Part shown: positions 41,756-53,290 of the stretch, in pieces
How the letters are laid out: each line of letters begins with the position of its first letter
Position numbering within the stretch: the stretch's first letter is position 1
Source: Incurvaria masculella
Taxonomy: Eukaryota > Arthropoda > Insecta > Lepidoptera > Incurvariidae
DNA length: 64,000 nucleotides
NCBI GenBank assembly: GCA_946894095.1
Contig: OX335641.1
Span: 4,296,501-4,360,500 of the forward strand
Reading direction: 5' to 3'
Program-made: the position numbers and the translations under genes
Notes under the pieces: generated by a model
The model's database searches: none
Told to the model about the DNA's origin: nothing
Seen by the model: the letters and a program-made list of their open reading frames with translations, nothing else

Positions 41756-43039
41756 TGTATAAAACGGTCCATTCATTGAAAGCATTAAAAAAATCAATTT
41801 AAATCCGCGATAACTCTTGTGTTCAATACCGAAATAGACTTTGCTGATGACCCCATTTAGGTTTATATCCCGCTCATTGCAGCTGAAATGTCTAAGCGTA
41901 GGATTAATACATGATATCAGCGCCTTCTGGTAGAGAGAGAGAGGGCATTGTGTAGATTAGGAACTAAGTGCCAAAATCTCGCCTGATTTACTTTGCTGTG
42001 ATGATTGGACTGGATATATGTTAAATTATGACAAATCAGCTGGATCATAAAAATAATAAATTAATTAAAACATTTTCATAAATCAATTTAATTATTTTGT
42101 TTGACATACTCTACTGGTTACATCAGTGGGCATAAATTCGCGTACCAGATATTTTAATCCTCCAATCTCTTTAAGAAAATCGAAAATTTCGTTACCATTA
42201 CTAGTATATAAAATTGTACAACATAAAATAGCTACTAGCCGGTTTTTACTCGCGTCTAATCCTATGTACTTTTTCATCCAATGCTTTAATTACACGACTT
42301 AACTCCACCAAGTTTTATTCAAACGGTAGTCCAAATATGAAAACACGTAGAACGATAGTAACGTCCGACCAAAACTTGCCAATCACATATAAAAAGAAAA
42401 CTTCAAATATTCATATGCTTAAGTTACGGCAGCGAGTTACTCTGTGCATATAACTTTAATAATAGCTTAGAAGCTACGTCGGTAAGTAAATACTCAGAAT
42501 GAATGTACTTGATTAGATGTGACGTCTTGATTGATGCTCCGAGAGCCAAGGTTGAAGCGCAAATTAATTGCTTACAGTCTCCACAATTTTAAGCCTGTTA
42601 GAGACGAATTAATAGCACATTAAGGTTTCCGAGTTTAATTTCGTAGAAAATAAAAATAAAATTGATAAGGCCGTTCATAGCTTATGGACATGTTATAATG
42701 AATCCTCGTAAACGTTATTCCACATTAAAAACTCAAAACCGATAAAATGCATCAAAAGGAGGCTTTCAGATTAAAGTATTCCCTTTATGCATGTGCTCTG
42801 CTGTGGTAACTCAACGGTTTTAATTAAAACTGGAATTTATTACGTCACTAATGTAGGAAAAAAAATATTTTAATTCTTCATTGCATAAGATTGATGAATT
42901 TTCAGCTATGTAAAACATTGAATAAAATTTCACTCTCTCACAGGAAATGTAAAAAGTCTCAACCCTCTTCAAATCATTTGCAAATAACCGTGTAATCCAC
43001 TAGTCAAACATTGCAACTTAATTTTCCTTGGATATCATT
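41756..43039. other. No feature assigned
   Basis: AT-rich DNA with no motif-bearing frame, RNA gene or element ends that I could define. Confidence 0.4.
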
Positions 43040-43215
43040 CAAGGTGTTTATTATGTATGATTACTAGATGCCATGGTAGAAATTTCCTTATATAACACGG
43101 CTCCATTGAAGTGGGTGGAAATACGGATGTTTTCGACCATCGTTTATTCAATGCGATGGTACCAAACCGGGTGGAATTAATTCTACCATCTAGCCTATAA
43201 TCCTAATCCAAACCG
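43040..43215 (-). mobile_element. SINE family B, diverged copy
   Basis: GATGCCATGGTAGAAATTTC, CGGCTCCATTGAAGTGGGTG, CAATGCGATGGTACCAAACC and a CTACCATCTAG equivalent in family order, reversed. Confidence 0.6.
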
Positions 43216-43340
43216 CGAACGAGGAACACATTAGTCATTACGATATGCACGAGAAGAAATTCAGTGGGCTTCACTGAAGAAGAAAAAATAAAGAAAGATG
43301 TTTTTTACAGTATTACGTTCCATTATTTTAACGTTGCCAA

Positions 43341-43777
43341 TTATTGTATTGTATTGTTTATTCATCATCCATAGACAGCACACTGCACTCGGATTGTCAT
43401 ATTTTAGGATTGGCCAGTTCAGCAAAACAAAACACGGCGAAGAAGAACTGGAAAGAAACTCCGCTGTTTTTTTTTCAACGTCCACATAGTCTAAGTTTAC
43501 AAAAGTGTTTGTCAATTATTTTAACAAGAACATAGGTAAAACACTAAATTAACATGAATACACAAAATTTACAATCCATGCCGTATGCAACAGTTCATGA
43601 CAAATATCATTTTATTTGCAAAGACAATCCCCTCCAACTAATATGTTGCCAATTGGAGCAGGCCAGTCCCCACAAACAGCACCCGTTCACGAGCATCACG
43701 CCGGGCACAGCCATTACCTCTTTCAACCATATTTTAGGGCAAGAGATAACCCGAGCCAAGCGTCACCGTGAGCAAGG
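43341..43777. mobile_element. Family C element, copy 3
   Basis: Same landmarks as the copy at 37815: TTTATTCATCATCCATAGAC, GCGAAGAAGAACTGGAAAGA, TTGCCAATTGGAGCAGGCCA, CACCCGTTCACGAGCATCAC and CCAAGCGTCACC. Confidence 0.8.
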
Positions 43778-44489
43778 ACCTTTAAGCGATGCACTGCTCC
43801 AGTGGCACTACTACACTGTGAAACAATACTTCATCAATGTTGCTTAGCATGAAGTAAATATAACTTGACACAAATGTATGAAATGTGAATACAGTTGTTA
43901 TTTTCTTTACTTTGCTTTGCTTAATGTCGGACACAAATTGATATCCTGCGACTCATCTCGAAGGCAACGGAGTACGTAAGCAAGCAATGCAAGAGATTTG
44001 TCTCCCGTCGTCAAGATAAAATACCTTCTTCGCTGGAAACAATCCAAGAGAGCCGATCTGTCCTGCCTTCGCTTGATATATGAGCAGTGGAAACATGAAA
44101 TATATATCCCTTTCAAATATTCGTCTTCGCAGCGGGACCAATTCATGCGATGTTCTATTTGCGCTGTTCCTACTTGTTTATTACTTATTACGCAACAAAT
44201 AGGGTTTGTGGATCGTTGTCGAGACGTAATATTTGAAGAATAGAGTTATATATTGATAAATGTTTTTGTTATTGTAAATGTTAAAGTATATGAACACTGG
44301 ACGAACTCCTCAAAATCAAGTCAAACCCGGCTCCATGTCGCTTGGGTCCATGCCCATTTGACCTTGGATTTATAAACACAAGGACTGTGACAATCGGATG
44401 TTTATAACGATTATAAATCGTATGAGATTTGGGCACTGCCAATCGCCCGCCCATATAATATATATTATAATATATATAATATATAATTT
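43778..44489. other. No feature assigned
   Basis: AT-rich, with two overlapping short minus-strand frames around 43900-44146 that carry no known motif. It ends in a run of AT dinucleotide-like palindromic sequence at 44455-44487. Confidence 0.35.
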
Positions 44490-44526
44490 TGCATAATCTG
44501 AATTATTGTTAAATTCAGATTATGCA
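44490..44526. repeat. Perfect 15-bp stem hairpin beside an AT palindrome
   Basis: TGCATAATCTGAATT (44490-44504), 7-nt loop, exact complement 44512-44526. The 33 bp before it are an alternating ATAT/TATA palindrome. Confidence 0.85.
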
Positions 44527-44959
44527 TATGTGAATGCCCATACTGCGAACAACCTGAAGCCATGGATGTGAAGAAATATCCTCCATGCTTCATACACCTT
44601 CATACACACATCCGGTCACGTCGGTGCGCGCCTTAGTTTTAATATTGCAATAACTCCGAACATATAAATTTAAATTACATACTGTGAAAGGAAATTATAA
44701 TGTGCATGAAATGCTAAAGGTAACTAACGTATTTAATTTGATAATGATTGTAATAGTATCCCTGTAAATAGACTTCCAATTACCACATTATATTTGACCA
44801 TTTATTATATGACCAGTATCCTTAAAATATAGACATATATCATCGCGAAATGTTCTGTAGACCTATATAGGAAGAACAATTACACCATGCATTGTTTTGT
44901 TATATCTCCAAAGGATTAGGCAGCGTTTTCGATTAAGGCTTCCCAGTCGACTTGTTTTT

Positions 44960-45240
44960 TTCCGACATCTTCAACAAGACCTTATCTGCACCTTGTAAAG
45001 GAGCAGTTTTTGGTCAGGAGTAAAATACTGACGCACCCTGCTGTGGACTCCCAGCTTTTTTGAGGCGAGCTTGGCTTTATCCTCGATATGGCGTCCGAAA
45101 TTAAGGTCATGCGTCAGGTCGACGCTAAGAATCCCTTTGGGGTCGTTAATACACAGAGTTGTTCCCTGGAAGGTCGGAGCCACACTGAACGGAGTTAATC
45201 TAAGATGAGTCGTGTCGAGCTTTTGTCACTGTCGTAACCG
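44960..45240 (-). mobile_element. Jockey-like LINE reverse transcriptase fragment
   Basis: The minus strand reads ILSVDLTHDLNFGRHIEDKA then KLASKKLGVHSRVRQYFTPD and QKLLLYKVQIR, a conserved C-terminal RT region of Jockey-type LINEs in Lepidoptera. No intact frame extends further. Confidence 0.75.
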
Positions 45241-45436
45241 GCGCCATTGAGACATTATGGAGACTAGTACTCTTTCGCAGCTGCTGACAGTTCGCCACGT
45301 CGAGGTATATTCCACCCACCAACGGCCGCGAGTGCCTCATCTATTTCTTGTTTGATACCACGAATCGCGAATACAAATCATTAAATTATACACAGTAGAA
45401 AAAACCATTAAAATATAAGTACAAAAATAAAAACAC

Positions 45437-45751
45437 TTATCTCAAGCATCTGCCAAAACGAGGCAAGCGAGCAAATACTAAATCATTCTCGTTCAGGATA
45501 TGAATCGTGAAATTCCCCAAGTCCCATTTCCTGAGCTCGGCGGCGGCGAGGGCGGGGGCGGAGACGGTGCGCAAGGCGGAGGGGCGGGGGGGCGCGGGGA
45601 GGAGAGGCTGACGGGGGGGGGGGGTGGGCTTGAATATTTGATGCCTGCGAACCGTGCTCGCTAAGCTTTTGGATCGTCTGCGCTGCATGGTCTTTTGGAC
45701 ATTATTTTGGCATGTAGGTATTGTTATTCCATTAGTGTGACCTATAAACAC
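45437..45751 (-). other. GC-rich stretch with open minus-strand frame
   Basis: 45520-45640 is extremely GC-rich (G runs on the + strand). The minus frame is Pro/Arg/Ala-rich and then reads KWDLGNFTIHILNENDLVFA. The C-tract before CTCAG|GAAATGGG would be an outstanding splice acceptor, so the last part could be an exon. No homology recognised. Confidence 0.2.
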
Positions 45752-46234
45752 ATACCGCTGATATATTTTATCACATTATAAATATATCAATACACTTACT
45801 TATGAATAGATAGTGTAAAAAAATTGAGAAAAATCCTAAACATTTCTCAAACTAATTTCTGTGCCAGCCTGTACCGCCAGGATATGGAACTGTCTACCGG
45901 CGGGTACCTACTTATAACTTACTATAACTCACACGTATTACCTGAGCGTAATTTGAATAAGCTCGACAGCTCAGCGATAGAAATCCGCTGGTATGGTTCT
46001 TGGCATCATTGGTGTTCAGCACAGCCATCCGGTTTTTGATCAATACTGTCATTTTATGGGTTCCACCTTCCTTATAGTGGACAAATCGTGAAGTTGATCC
46101 CTATCAGAATGTTCACAATAGGCGAGCGGAGATAACACATCCGTCCACAAAGCTTTTTCTATCTTTTTTGTTTCAGTAAGCACAAAATCGACATAATCTT
46201 ATTTTATTTTATTTTAGCTTAGGTATTTTATTAT

Positions 46235-46300
46235 AGCCGGCTCCGCTCTCGGGTCAATGTCGTTTTGGACTGATCGTCGGGCTGAATTATTTCCTGGATA
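46235..46300 (-). mobile_element. Helitron-related 3' end remnant (family H)
   Basis: AGCCGGCTCCGCTCTCGGGT, AATGTCG and GGGCTGAATTATTTCCTGGA resemble the terminal 70 bp of family H, with the CTAG terminus lost. Confidence 0.5.
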
Positions 46301-46504
46301 TTACATGAGTCTTTATTACACACTTTACGAAATGTTTGAGTTAATTTTCGTTTAAAAAGGTAGCCTTTGTATTTTTCTAAGGTACAGGGGGCCCATTCAG
46401 GTAAGAGTGAGTTCGAGTTCGGGAGTGAGTTCACAGTTGACATTCCAAAAATAAGATCCCACCGATCCTCTAGATCCTTTATCTATAGGTTCGGTAAATA
46501 AGGT

Positions 46505-46670
46505 ATTTCCCCCAATGTACAACCTGGGGTCCTTCAAACATGGTGTGAAGAAACACCTGGCCGGCCGGCATGATTTTCGCAGCCGCCCTAAAAATTCGAA
46601 ATCTAAGAGAACATACTAAAAATTCCAATTTAAGAGGTCCTGGCGTACGCCATATGCCGCGCTTAACATA
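46505..46670 (+). mobile_element. LINE reverse transcriptase tail, copy 1
   Basis: The frame reads NLGSFKHGVKKHLAGRHDF, a typical end of a lepidopteran LINE RT. The 3' UTR has CATATGCCGCGCTTAACATA followed by an A run. Confidence 0.65.
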
Positions 46671-47033
46671 AAAAAAACCGCGCTCGAATAATGCGTTATT
46701 TTTCTACGTGAAAGGTCATGTTGCATCTAAAAACTTGGATTTGTTTTGAGCTTATTTCAGACCCTAATTTATTTTCCAAAGTTACTGTAGATCTCCAAGA
46801 GTTTCTGGTGACATTCTTCCGTCGATGAATAATTTCTCCTAAACTTTTTACCTGCCCGTCACAACTGTCCAAGTCGAAAATATTGAACGGATTTTCTTGC
46901 GCCTCATTGAGGTCAAGGGAGCATTCCTTTCTCATCTGAATTTATTGGTCTCGGAATTCTTAGCAATTTTGTGTAAAACCGTCTCATAAGTAAATCGGCA
47001 ACAGTGAACCAGGCAGAGTGTTATCCTAAACCA

Positions 47034-47200
47034 CTAAGCCCCGATTGCACGACGAGACGGCTGAGTTAAACAATGTTCAAACACGTCACTTTTAGTGAAC
47101 CTCATGGAGTTCCTTCCATACTGTCCATACAAAGTGACGTGTTTGATCATACGTTGACGTTGATTTTGATTTTTTGTGCTTTCGTGCACTCGGCCCTAAG
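47034..47200. mobile_element. CAAACACGTCA MITE, copy 1
   Basis: Ends TAAGCCCCGATTGCACGA and TCGTGCACTCGGCCCTAAG are inverted. Inside, TTCAAACACGTCACTTT pairs with AAAGTGACGTGTTTGATCA. Confidence 0.75.
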
Positions 47201-48482
47201 TCATGGCATGTTTTATTAGTTTTTTACCCGTTCTATTTCGGCGTTCATAAGCTGAATTTGGTTGTTATGATAATTTGGGTAATATAGTCACCAACCTTAA
47301 TAAATTTGAAAAAGGTGTGTACATGGCTGGTCAATATTTCGCAAATGTCGACACAAATAAATTTATCACTCTTTCAAACTCTAAAAAACTCAGCACTAAA
47401 GTTCTCTTGTGGCCTGTAAGGGGATTTATTAGTGCTTAGTACTTTATTGTTCGCTGTCCGCATCACTCATTAGTAGGGTACAAGACTTAGAGTGGACGGG
47501 GGACGGGGGGACGGAATGAGCACTTTAAAGTTTGGCTGCACGCAAGCTAGAGCAGAATAAAGTTTGTACTGTTCTCACGTACCGAGACAGGACGAGTCTT
47601 GGGAAAATGTTGGTTCAGCTGAAATACTTAGGACCTGATAAAGACGTAAGAGACAATAGGGGCAATTAAATATTAATCATTTACTAATATTGCGTTTTAC
47701 GTAAATATAAGCAAGTCCCTTCTCCAAGCCAATATTAATCTCAGGGTTATTCCATGTTTTAATATACGCTTGCGGCTTCGCCTGCGTCCATGTCTGATAA
47801 AACATATTTCCCTTACCTCTCTCATACTTGAAGTCCCACTCTCCCCACTCCGGTGATTTAGCGTAACGTAATGGAAAGTAGTCTATAATATAAAGTATAA
47901 ATAATGCTATTCATACAACACATTAGAATAGTATAAGTTATTCACAAGGTAATCTATACATCACACATCAGTCTCTAAAGGATTACGATTAGGATTTTTT
48001 TATTATTTTGTTTTTATTTTATTTTGTTTTGAGCCTTTTTCGATTGTATTGTTTATTCATTATCCATATACAGTACACTACACTCGTATTTGACATATTT
48101 TATCATTGAAGTTCAGTTTCTATAATTGATATTGGGAAATTTGAATTGGTACCATTTTGTACCCTTTTTTTTCCCGTTTGTTTGTTTGTTTGTGGTCTTG
48201 TTCATAAATCTTCCAACATTATTTGTTATATTTTCGTGAAATGACCTTAACTGTGTAGATATCATAAAACCTTCAAAACCAAAAAGATATGCTTCCGTTA
48301 CATTTGAAACGACTAAAAGAATAGCTTTGTAAAAACAGTAGAATCTACTAGATTCATTTACCACTGATATTATATTGCGCTGAGACGAAAGAAAAATTGC
48401 GCTCGATTTAGGCAGTAAATTGTTTTGTAAATACTACTGTTATATCATCACATAAACGTACGAACTTTTTTTATGGAACTGG
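47201..48482. other. AT-rich region with a short family C fragment
   Basis: 48044-48117 is a 5' fragment of family C (TTTATTCATTATCCATATAC). Nothing else is supported. Confidence 0.4.
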
Positions 48483-48560
48483 ACATTTTTGGCTAATCAC
48501 ACAACTGCTGGCATTAAGTTAGCTTAAACACCACATTTTCGGAATAATTAGGTGTAAGGA
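48483..48560 (-). mobile_element. SINE family B fragment
   Basis: GGCTAATCACACAACTG and the CACATTTTCGGAATAATTAG GTG order match the family's terminal 75 bp with drift. Confidence 0.5.
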
Positions 48561-48959
48561 GAAATTAAGATATCCCTCCGCGCGCCCGCAAAACAATAAA
48601 ATAATAATTAGGGCAATCGAGGAGTACGAAGAGCTCTGAGGCGTTGTTGTCAGAGTGGATAATCACATTTTCATATTACAATTTATCCCCAAGGTGGGCT
48701 AGAGGCTAAATTGTTTTATATGCAGCTCCATTAGCGAAGACTAACGGAGCAGAAATGTTTCTACACAGAAGCAAAACACGCTCCACCGTCCAGTTGTCCA
48801 CAGCAGTGCCCGCTCCGACATAATAATTAATCATAACAAATGTTTCTCGCTCCGGCGACGCCCACACTCTATAACCAGTGTGTTCTCAATTTAAATAAAG
48901 TCTTTAATTCTAATAATCCGTGGTTTTTAGTATGTTATTACGTCCGTCCCCGAGTTAGT

Positions 48960-49470
48960 TTTCTCCAAAGTACTAACATGGGGTCCTTCAAACACGGTGT
49001 GAAGAAGCACATGTTCGGCGGGCATAGTTTTTTGCAGCATCCTTGAATTTGCGAAAGCCCATGAGTGTCATTGATTTGAAGTTATTCGACGACATCTACA
49101 TTGAAGCATTGTAATCAGATTGTGAAAATAACCAGAAAACTATTTTGGTCGCGACATTCGTCGGAAGCAGGGTTCGAACCTGCGACCTTTGGATTACTGC
49201 TCTGACCGCTGAGCTATCTCGACAATTACATCAACCAACTAATTTCTCGATTATATTCGAATCGACACGCTAGATGTCGCTTAGTTTCACATATTGATCG
49301 TATTCTAAGGTATTTTTGACTGCAATGATTGAGATACCAACCTAATGTGCATCGTCAGACCTATGTGAGGTCCAAGCATACACTTTATGCCGCGCAGAAC
49401 ATAAAAAAAAGTTGGCACAGAGACGAGCCAGGCCTTCTGTAAGCCTAATAATCTAAAATATAAATATTTG
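48960..49470 (+). mobile_element. LINE reverse transcriptase tail, copy 2, with SINE insertion
   Basis: MGSFKHGVKKHMFGGHSF corresponds to the copy at 46505. Its 3' UTR counterpart (ACTTTATGCCGCGCAGAACA, then A-rich) appears only at 49380-49420. The 300 bp in between contains a tRNA-derived SINE. Confidence 0.6.
49060..49235 (-). mobile_element. tRNA-derived SINE (family F)
   Basis: On the minus strand the head reads GATAGCTCAGCGGTCAGAGC (D-arm/A-box) and GCAGGTTCGAACCCTGC, a perfect T-arm and B-box, and acceptor ends GTCGAGA / TTCCGAC mostly pair. The anticodon arm is about 8 nt short and unpaired, so it is not a working tRNA. The body includes GACATTCGTCGG and ACGACATCTACATTGAAGCA; related bodies are at 23925-24005 and 62385-62425. 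Confidence 0.7.
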
Positions 49471-50101
49471 GTTCTCGTTAGTGAAAAATGTCACCCTGAA
49501 TCATGAATTATAGCAATAATTTTTTTTTTTATAATGTCAAATAATGATGAATTAGTAATCATTATAAATTAATTAAGTATTGTTACGAGCTATCTTAAGA
49601 ATAATTTATAAAAAACTTTACGTTTAAAAAACGGCTATCATTCTTTCGACCTATACCAAGATGTGAAACTATTAACAGTGAGATAACGTCTCATTTGTAA
49701 GATTGTTTGCAATCCACCGTACTTTTTAAAAAATTGTCAATGTTTTACGGCATGCTGGCAGGTTTAGAAATAATACGGTGGTATCCAAGACAAAAACTAA
49801 ATTTGCGCAAGAGTTCCAAAATGTTTTATCACCGTATCTATACAATAAAATTACATAAAACTAATTTTACGAATATGGTTACACACGCTAAACTACGAAG
49901 AAACAGAAGACCTACCATCAATTTTATATTGAAACTCACTTACACATATCACATTAAATTGGACAGTCTAATCTCGCAATGATCTATGGACGGTTTGTTG
50001 GACATAGCGAGCAGTATACACATAATTATGCATTCTATTTATTTCATTCTCCTACCACAGTTATAGTTACTCACATCCAAGACACCTTTATATGGGGGAA
50101 C
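49471..50101. other. No feature assigned
   Basis: AT-rich DNA. A 91-codon open frame at 49707-49982 is basic but has no recognised motif. Confidence 0.4.
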
Positions 50102-50712
50102 GGCAGAACGTCTAAAATTCAGATCGTATAATATCATATTTTAACAAAATTTTAAAACCATGCACAACGTATAATCGGCAGATCGTATAATCTTATACGT
50201 AGTGCATGAAGAAGATTAAAAATAAAATTACTTATTTCTCCATGCACAACGTATAAAATTATGATCTTTATTTAACTAAAAAATAAAGCCATGCATATCA
50301 TATAATCCAAAAAAAATTCATACGATAAGCGCCCTTATGCATATACTTTTAAAGCGTATACTCGCACGCGACTTTTCGACCGTCTCAATTAGCGTTGTAG
50401 CAAATTGTTACTCTTTAACAAATATCGATTCGTAGCAATTTCAGCCTTAAATGTATCGTTATTAGGGCGCTTTATGCAGTGCTTCTTGGCATATTATACG
50501 TTCTGCATGGTTTTCTTTTTTTGTGAATTCACGTTAGGAATATTATACGTTGTGACCATTATACGTTCTGCATGATGCAGTTGATTCTATTTTTTAAATT
50601 TCTTCATGCACAACGTATAAAATTATACGTTGTGAATATTATACGATATGCATGGTTTTTAATTTTTTTGAAAAAAATACTATTATACGTTGTGAATATT
50701 ATACGTAGTGAA
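50102..50712. mobile_element. TTATACG-motif foldback element
   Basis: Thirteen TTATACG/CGTATAA heptamers occur in about 610 bp, most within a longer unit close to TTATACGTTGTGCATG. Left and right halves are inverted and align over at least 70 bp at the outer ends (…TTAAAACCATGCACAACG… against …TTAAAAACCATGCATATCG…). Inside, ATAAGCGCCCTTATGCA (about 50326) and its inverse (about 50465) bracket a 120-bp unique centre. No ORF. Family unknown to me. Confidence 0.7.
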
Positions 50713-50819
50713 TACGACTCCTTTATATCACTATCTTGCTTATATTTTATATACTATTTCTATATTTTATATTTGAATAGCACCACTTTGTAAAAGTTTT
50801 AACTAATCGTATTCATGTA

Positions 50820-51364
50820 AAACCGGCCAAGTACGAGTCAGACTCGCACACGAAGGGGTCCGTACCATCGTACAAGACTTAACACAAAAAAATCACGTTT
50901 TTTGTATGGGACCCCCTTTGATTTTCATTATTTTTTATTTAACCTATTTGTTGTTATAGCGGCAAATTAATAATAATAATAATAATAAAATTATTTATTG
51001 TACACCATTATGAAAACAGTTTACAAAGGCGGGCCTAATGCCAAAAGGCATTCTCTTCCTACCTACCCTTGGGATGTAGGAAAGGTGCAAGGCGGCAGAC
51101 AAAAAAGGATAAAAGAAGTAAGATTTTTTATCAATAAAGATATATATATACTAAATAAGAATAAATATACTTACATTCTAATACTATTACATACAGATAA
51201 ATATAATACATAACTTATAATAAATATTTAATATAAATATCAATATAAATAAAAATAAATACACACTCTGTGAAAATTTCAGCCCTGTGACAGACGGACG
51301 GGCGGATGGACAGCGGAGGCTTAGTAATAGGATTCCGTTTTCACCTTTTGGGTACGGAACCCTT
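50820..51364 (-). repeat. Family A copy 5, split by a LINE-tail insertion
   Basis: The parts at 50820-50970 and 51255-51364 together form one minus-strand family A copy. They are separated at the AAATAAATACAC region. Confidence 0.8.
50968..51253 (-). mobile_element. Inserted LINE 3' end with (ATT)n tail
   Basis: On the minus strand it ends TACAATAAATAATTTTATTA followed by ATT repeats. The body has GGCGGGCCTAATGCCAAAAG (in + orientation), a segment I recognise as a common lepidopteran retroelement 3' end. Confidence 0.6.
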
Positions 51365-51444
51365 AAAACCATTTTTAACATGATTTCTTATAAGACAAAC
51401 CTAGTTTAGTTCAAGAATTACCTTTTAACAGATTAGATTGTTAA

Positions 51445-52551
51445 TCTAATAAATATTATAAAGGGGAAAGTTTGTAATAATGGATGGATGGATGGATGGA
51501 TGTTTGTTACTCTTTCACGTAAAAACTACTGAATGGATTCTAATGAAACTTTACAATAATATAGCTTACACATCAGAATAACACATAGGCTACAATTTAT
51601 GTGCCCATGGGCTTTAGAACTTTCACGGGGCTGCGAAAACGATGCCGGTAGCGATACTTCACACTAGGGGGAGCGGGGCCGGGGGCGGTGGCGGGGAGCG
51701 GCGGCGGGGGGAGGGCAGACGTCGTGACTGTTTGGTGTCCGTTTGGCGAATTTTCAAGGCACTAGCGATTTGTAAAACTTAGTACATGTACATTTAACTA
51801 CCCGGGAATTAGGATTGGCTAAATAGAATTCAGTTCCGCTTACGCTAAGATGGGGCTGTCATACAAACTGCAATGCTATGCACGGCTCGGCTTTGCGGCG
51901 GCAGCGTTTACTTTTACTGAAGTACGGCTTGGTATTTCCTGCAACTTTAGGACTACTTGGCATCACGCTAAATCGCCGGAGGAGCGACCAACAGAATAAA
52001 ATCCTTGAGAACCAATTACTCGATTTAGATGTGCATTGTATCTACGTCTAGCCTGATTCTACTAAAAACTTATAGATTACATAATATAAAGCTTCATTAC
52101 CAGAAGGGTAAGTAGTGAGTCTTAAAGTCTTATAACATGCGAACCACTTACCTGATTTATATGCGTATTTTATCAATGTATAGCATCTCTGGGAGCAGTC
52201 AGGTTCGAGATGGGTTACTGTTTTCGATGTTGAGGCTGGCTGTGGGTTGGAGTCCACGCAAAACTTACCTAAATTACACGTTACTTACTAGGTAAGAAAT
52301 GTAGCAGTGAAAGTGCAGAAGGTTTTTTTTTAAATAGCCACCAAACGTCAACGAAGCTCTAAATGGGAATTATTGGATGTTTCTCATTAAATCATGCTAT
52401 TTCGGCTCGAACGATCTTGATTAAATTTGGTACATGGATACATTGTCCTGGACTAGTTTGACCCTATTTTGGACCAGTCATGTGGGCTACTTTTTATCCA
52501 TGAGATAATTTAGCCGACACTAACCCGAGCGGAGCCGGGTACCGCAGCTAG
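51445..52551 (+). mobile_element. Non-autonomous Helitron (family H)
   Basis: It starts TCTAATAAATATTATAAAGG after an A and ends GCCGGGTACCGCAG-CTAG before a T, i.e. TC...CTAG inserted between A and T without duplication. ACCCG...CGGGT before the end can form the terminal hairpin. The 5' part (GGATGTTTGTTACTCTTTCA, AAAACTACTGAA) is typical of lepidopteran Helitrons. No Rep/helicase ORF. It contains a GC-rich patch (51660-51720) and the 5S-like unit at 52190-52265. Confidence 0.75.
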
Positions 52552-53004
52552 TATTAAATAAATAAAAAATAAACAAATAAATTGTAGCTACTACATGAAC
52601 TGCTAACTGTGGCACAGCGGGGGTGAGCGGAGTGTCGCGTCGGCGGCGGCGTATCAAAGCGATTTGACAACAATAATACCCGCTACTATTAACTACAGTT
52701 GCCTAACTACAAATCCGCATTCAACCCTATCTATTACTCAGGCGACTAGACCGTCTGCGGACCGGTGAATAAGCTATTTCTCCTGTTTATGTATAAGGGA
52801 ATTCAATATTACTGTTTCTAACACGCTACCACGGAGATCGTCGATCCCCGTGCGCACGACATTCGAATGTGCAGTATAAAGTATTTAGTTATTGTTTGTA
52901 GTTTGATTGAGGTTCAATTAAAAGTGTTTAATAAGTGAAGATATTAAGGTCCCAAAGATATCTATAATCTTTTCATAGTCCTGGATTTAGATTTTTTTAT
53001 GTTA

Positions 53005-53290
53005 CTGGACATGGATGGCTAATACCAAACTGACCGTCAGATATTAGCCTAACACACCACATGGGAACTAGCTGCCATGCCAGGACTTTCCTTATATTGC
53101 TCGGCTACATTAAACTGGATGGAAAACACGGACAATTTTAATTGCCGCTTCGACCATCGTTCATTCAATGCGATGGTACCAACCCAGGCGGGCTTAACCC
53201 TACCACCTCCTAGGGGAGGGGATCTACAGTTTTACATGGATGCCGAACCATGGAACAGTTCATCCATGTCCTGAACCAGTTCGTCCGTGA
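53005..53290 (-). mobile_element. SINE family B copy
   Basis: GACATGGATGGCTAATACCA, CTGCCATGCCAGGACTTTCC, AAACTGGATGGAAAACACGG, GCGATGGTACCAACCCAGGC and CTACAGTTTTACATGGATGC in order, reversed. Confidence 0.8.

Noticed and set aside
49130..49225. Possible tRNA gene on the minus strand
   Set aside because: D-arm and T-arm are good, but the anticodon arm is about 8 nt short and does not pair; it is followed by a SINE body.
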